A program made the position numbers and the translations under genes. A DNA stretch of 7,028 nt from an uncultured Pseudomonadota bacterium (GTDB taxonomy: Bacteria; Pseudomonadota; Alphaproteobacteria; Rs-D84), in the NCBI GenBank assembly GCA_902776515.1, contig CACYQE010000050.1, forward strand, positions 1-7,028, read 5' to 3'. Shown one piece after another: positions 6,054 to 7,028 of the stretch. The first letter of the stretch is position 1. The number at the start of each line of letters is the position of its first letter. The notes beneath the pieces were generated by a model. It made no database searches, was not told the DNA's origin, and saw nothing but the letters and a program-made list of their open reading frames with translations.

Positions 6054-6190
6054 TAACCGATGCAGCAATCGCACTGTTTGCCGTAACATTATTAATGATA
6101 TTTGCATATCGCAATTCAAAACTAAGTCGCATTGGTGGATTAGTTTTTCTGGGGTTGTATATTGCATATACGCTTTACCTTGTGGCATAA
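6053..6190 (+). pseudogene. Detached C-terminal tail of the antiporter
   Basis: Read from base 6053, a codon series without stops runs to TAA at 6188-6190 and encodes 45 residues, ITDAAIALFAVTLLMIF... ending in YTLYLVA. Two hydrophobic helices separated by RNSKLSRIGG match the last part of CaCA antiporters. It is in a different frame from the upstream 228 residues. About 40 residues carrying the second GNxxGSN motif are missing between them; to restore one frame the missing DNA would have to be 3n+1 bases, roughly 120. There is no start codon or ribosome site here, so it is not an independent gene. Either a real deletion or a misjoin at 6052/6053 explains it. Confidence 0.75.
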
Positions 6191-6202
6191 ATATGATATA
6201 AT
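6174..6202 (+). promoter_or_regulatory. Promoter of the Cys-rich exported protein gene
   Basis: TTTACC (6174-6179) lies 17 bases before a perfect TATAAT (6197-6202), which is also preceded by TGA (6194-6196), an extended -10 element. Transcription should begin near 6209, giving a leader of about 23 bases with a strong ribosome site. The -35 box lies inside the antiporter's C-terminal coding tail. Confidence 0.65.
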
Positions 6203-6231
6203 ACCCGTGTAAAATAACAAAAGGAAAGGAT

Positions 6232-6855
6232 ATGAAGAAAACGTTGTTATCTGTTCTTGCAGGATTAACAGTTATGGGTTCTGCCATTGCGGTTCCGGAC
6301 CCGGGCGACCGTGAAGAATTGTGTAAATTATTGATTGAAAAGGGCACCCATGTCTGGGTGGAAAAGACCGAGGCCTGTATACCCGTTAATCCGTGTTTAA
6401 GTGACGAGGAAAACATACGAAACGCATATTGCATAAGCATACCAGGTATGGAACAAAATGGAATAGCCCTGGAAGACGAACGACAAGTAAAAACATTTTT
6501 AGACAGATTTGCGGAAAAAGTATTAAAAACAGATGTTCTTGATGATATAAAGTATTTGGACAACGGTGGTGTCGCTGTAAAAACTGATGACGATGGGTAC
6601 TATGCGTTTCAACAAGTGAAAGCATCTACATGCGAAACCCAGGCACGCACTGCTGCATTAGCATACGGCCGGGAAATGACAGAAGTCAAAAAAGATTCAG
6701 GTTTTACGTATGTGATAACAAAAATATCTGAGCAGGATTGTACAGACATAAAAGATTTTGAAAATTTATTATATGTAAAAACAGATACCAAGGTAGATTA
6801 TTCCGACAAAAAAGACGGTTCTTGTTCGTTCTATTGTAATCAAACAAAAAAATAA
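6232..6855 (+). CDS. Exported cysteine-rich protein of unknown function
   Basis: I do not recognise this 207-residue protein. It starts with a clear Sec signal peptide (MKKTLL, hydrophobic to about residue 19, cleavage probably after GSAIA at 20) and has no other membrane segment, so it should be periplasmic or secreted. The mature part is acidic and contains eight cysteines (31, 49, 55, 67, 134, 170, 198, 202), an even number consistent with disulfide bonds. They fall into an N-terminal group (ELCKLL, EACIPVNPC, AYCISI) and a C-terminal group (STCE, QDCTD, SCSFYC). No lipobox or catalytic motif is visible. A long polar, possibly helical stretch lies at about 74-105. Translation starts at an ideal AAAGGA (6220-6225), six bases before ATG. 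It has its own promoter and a hairpin after it, so it is probably transcribed alone. Confidence 0.85.
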   Translation: MKKTLLSVLAGLTVMGSAIAVPDPGDREELCKLLIEKGTHVWVEKTEACIPVNPCLSDEENIRNAYCISIPGMEQNGIALEDERQVKTFLDRFAEKVLKTDVLDDIKYLDNGGVAVKTDDDGYYAFQQVKASTCETQARTAALAYGREMTEVKKDSGFTYVITKISEQDCTDIKDFENLLYVKTDTKVDYSDKKDGSCSFYCNQTKK

Positions 6856-6898
6856 AAGGCGGTCGGTTCTCGTCCGAATGAATATGAACACAAAACTA

Positions 6899-6928
6899 AA
6901 ACGGCCGTTTCACGACCGTTTGAATTTT
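6899..6928 (+). terminator. Hairpin downstream of the Cys-rich protein gene
   Basis: AAACGGCCG (6899-6907) pairs with CGACCGTTT (6913-6921) around a 5-base loop, with one C/A mismatch. A short, imperfect T-stretch (gaatttt) follows, so it is a plausible but not ideal intrinsic terminator. CGGTCG at 6860-6865, just after the stop codon, could also pair with CGACCG in the right arm as an alternative fold. Confidence 0.55.
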
Positions 6929-6929
6929 G

Positions 6930-7028
6930 TGGTGTATCTGACCGTGTTATTGGGTTGACATTAATTGCACTGGGGACCAGTTTGCCGGAATTGGTTGTGT
7001 GCATTGCCGCCGCATTAAAAAAACAGTA
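6930..7028 (+). repeat. 99-bp direct repeat, copy 2 (window end)
   Basis: An exact copy of 5954-6052 that runs to the last base. It begins directly after the terminator hairpin of the Cys-rich gene, with no promoter, ribosome site or start codon for the antiporter fragment it encodes (VSDRVIGLT through AALKKQ). An exact match of 99 bases ending at the sequence end suggests a graph overlap left by an assembler using k=99. A real duplication cannot be excluded from sequence alone. Confidence 0.99.

Noticed and set aside
6856..7028. The frame after the Cys-rich protein's stop stays open to the window end and is in frame with the antiporter fragment in copy 2 of the repeat, suggesting read-through fusion.
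   Set aside because: It would run through the terminator hairpin and has no start codon; over so short a distance an open frame is easily due to chance, and the join at 6929/6930 is itself doubtful.
1..7028. Absence of TGA stop codons as a sign of UGA recoded to tryptophan.
   Set aside because: Only eight stops are visible, the conserved genes use TGG for Trp, and none of them contains an in-frame TGA, so nothing supports recoding.
5954..7028. The 99-bp repeats as long target-site duplications of a mobile element (6053-6929).
   Set aside because: The enclosed DNA begins with the antiporter's own C-terminal tail and has no transposase or terminal inverted repeats, so a simple insertion does not fit.
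1..7028. CRISPR arrays, insertion sequences, toxin-antitoxin or defence modules.
   Set aside because: No regularly spaced repeats, transposase motifs or small paired genes of such types were seen on either strand.

Overview
The window looks like a piece of an AT-rich genome from an uncultured alphaproteobacterium, possibly a host-associated or gut lineage. Supporting signs are the lepB-rnc gene pair typical of Alphaproteobacteria, a two-membrane (diderm) envelope (signal peptidase I, SecG, a Phe-terminated outer-membrane beta-barrel protein), a comM-type gene, and bacterial sigma70-like promoters. Seven of the eight coding regions stop with TAA and one (rnc) with TAG. The exact lineage is an inference I cannot test here.

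Layout. 1-106: a tRNA-Arg(ACG) gene on the minus strand with a hairpin terminator behind it. 107-193: a divergent promoter region in which one palindromic TTGCAA may serve as -35 box in both directions. 194-781 (+): a small membrane-anchored class I SAM methyltransferase, ending in a hairpin/T-tract terminator shared with the convergent operon. 813-2730 (-): the operon lepB-rnc-secG, read from right to left (signal peptidase I, RNase III, SecG). 2731-2813: a compact divergent promoter region with a perfect 10-bp inverted repeat. 2814-4343 (+): comM/YifB-type AAA+ ATPase, whose stop codon overlaps that of the convergent gene at 4340-5293 (-), an exported outer-membrane beta-barrel protein. 5294-5366: divergent promoters. 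5367-6053 (+): a Na+/Ca2+-exchanger-family antiporter that breaks off in the middle of its second alpha repeat; its C-terminal tail (6053-6190) follows directly, but about 40 residues are missing between them. 6232-6855 (+): an unrecognised exported protein with eight cysteines, with its own promoter, a good ribosome site and a hairpin behind it. There is no gene-free stretch longer than about 300 bases.

The most striking feature is that the last 99 bases (6930-7028) repeat 5954-6052 exactly, and the antiporter gene breaks exactly at the right edge of the first copy. A perfect match of 99 bases that runs to the last base is what a de Bruijn assembler working at k=99 leaves at a contig end. 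The broken antiporter and the terminal duplication should therefore first be read as one probable assembly loop; a real 976-bp tandem duplication or circle is the less likely but more interesting alternative.

How the genes work together: LepB, SecG and the two signal-peptide proteins belong to envelope biogenesis (Sec export, signal-peptide removal, outer-membrane assembly). RNase III and tRNA-Arg belong to RNA metabolism and translation. ComM helps integrate DNA during natural transformation. Two kinds of translation start are visible: lepB, secG and the Cys-rich protein have AAAGGA six bases before ATG, while comM, the outer-membrane protein and the antiporter have a -10 box only 7-9 bases before ATG and no Shine-Dalgarno sequence, suggesting leaderless mRNAs. 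I found no CRISPR array, insertion sequence, defence island or other clearly new multi-gene system.
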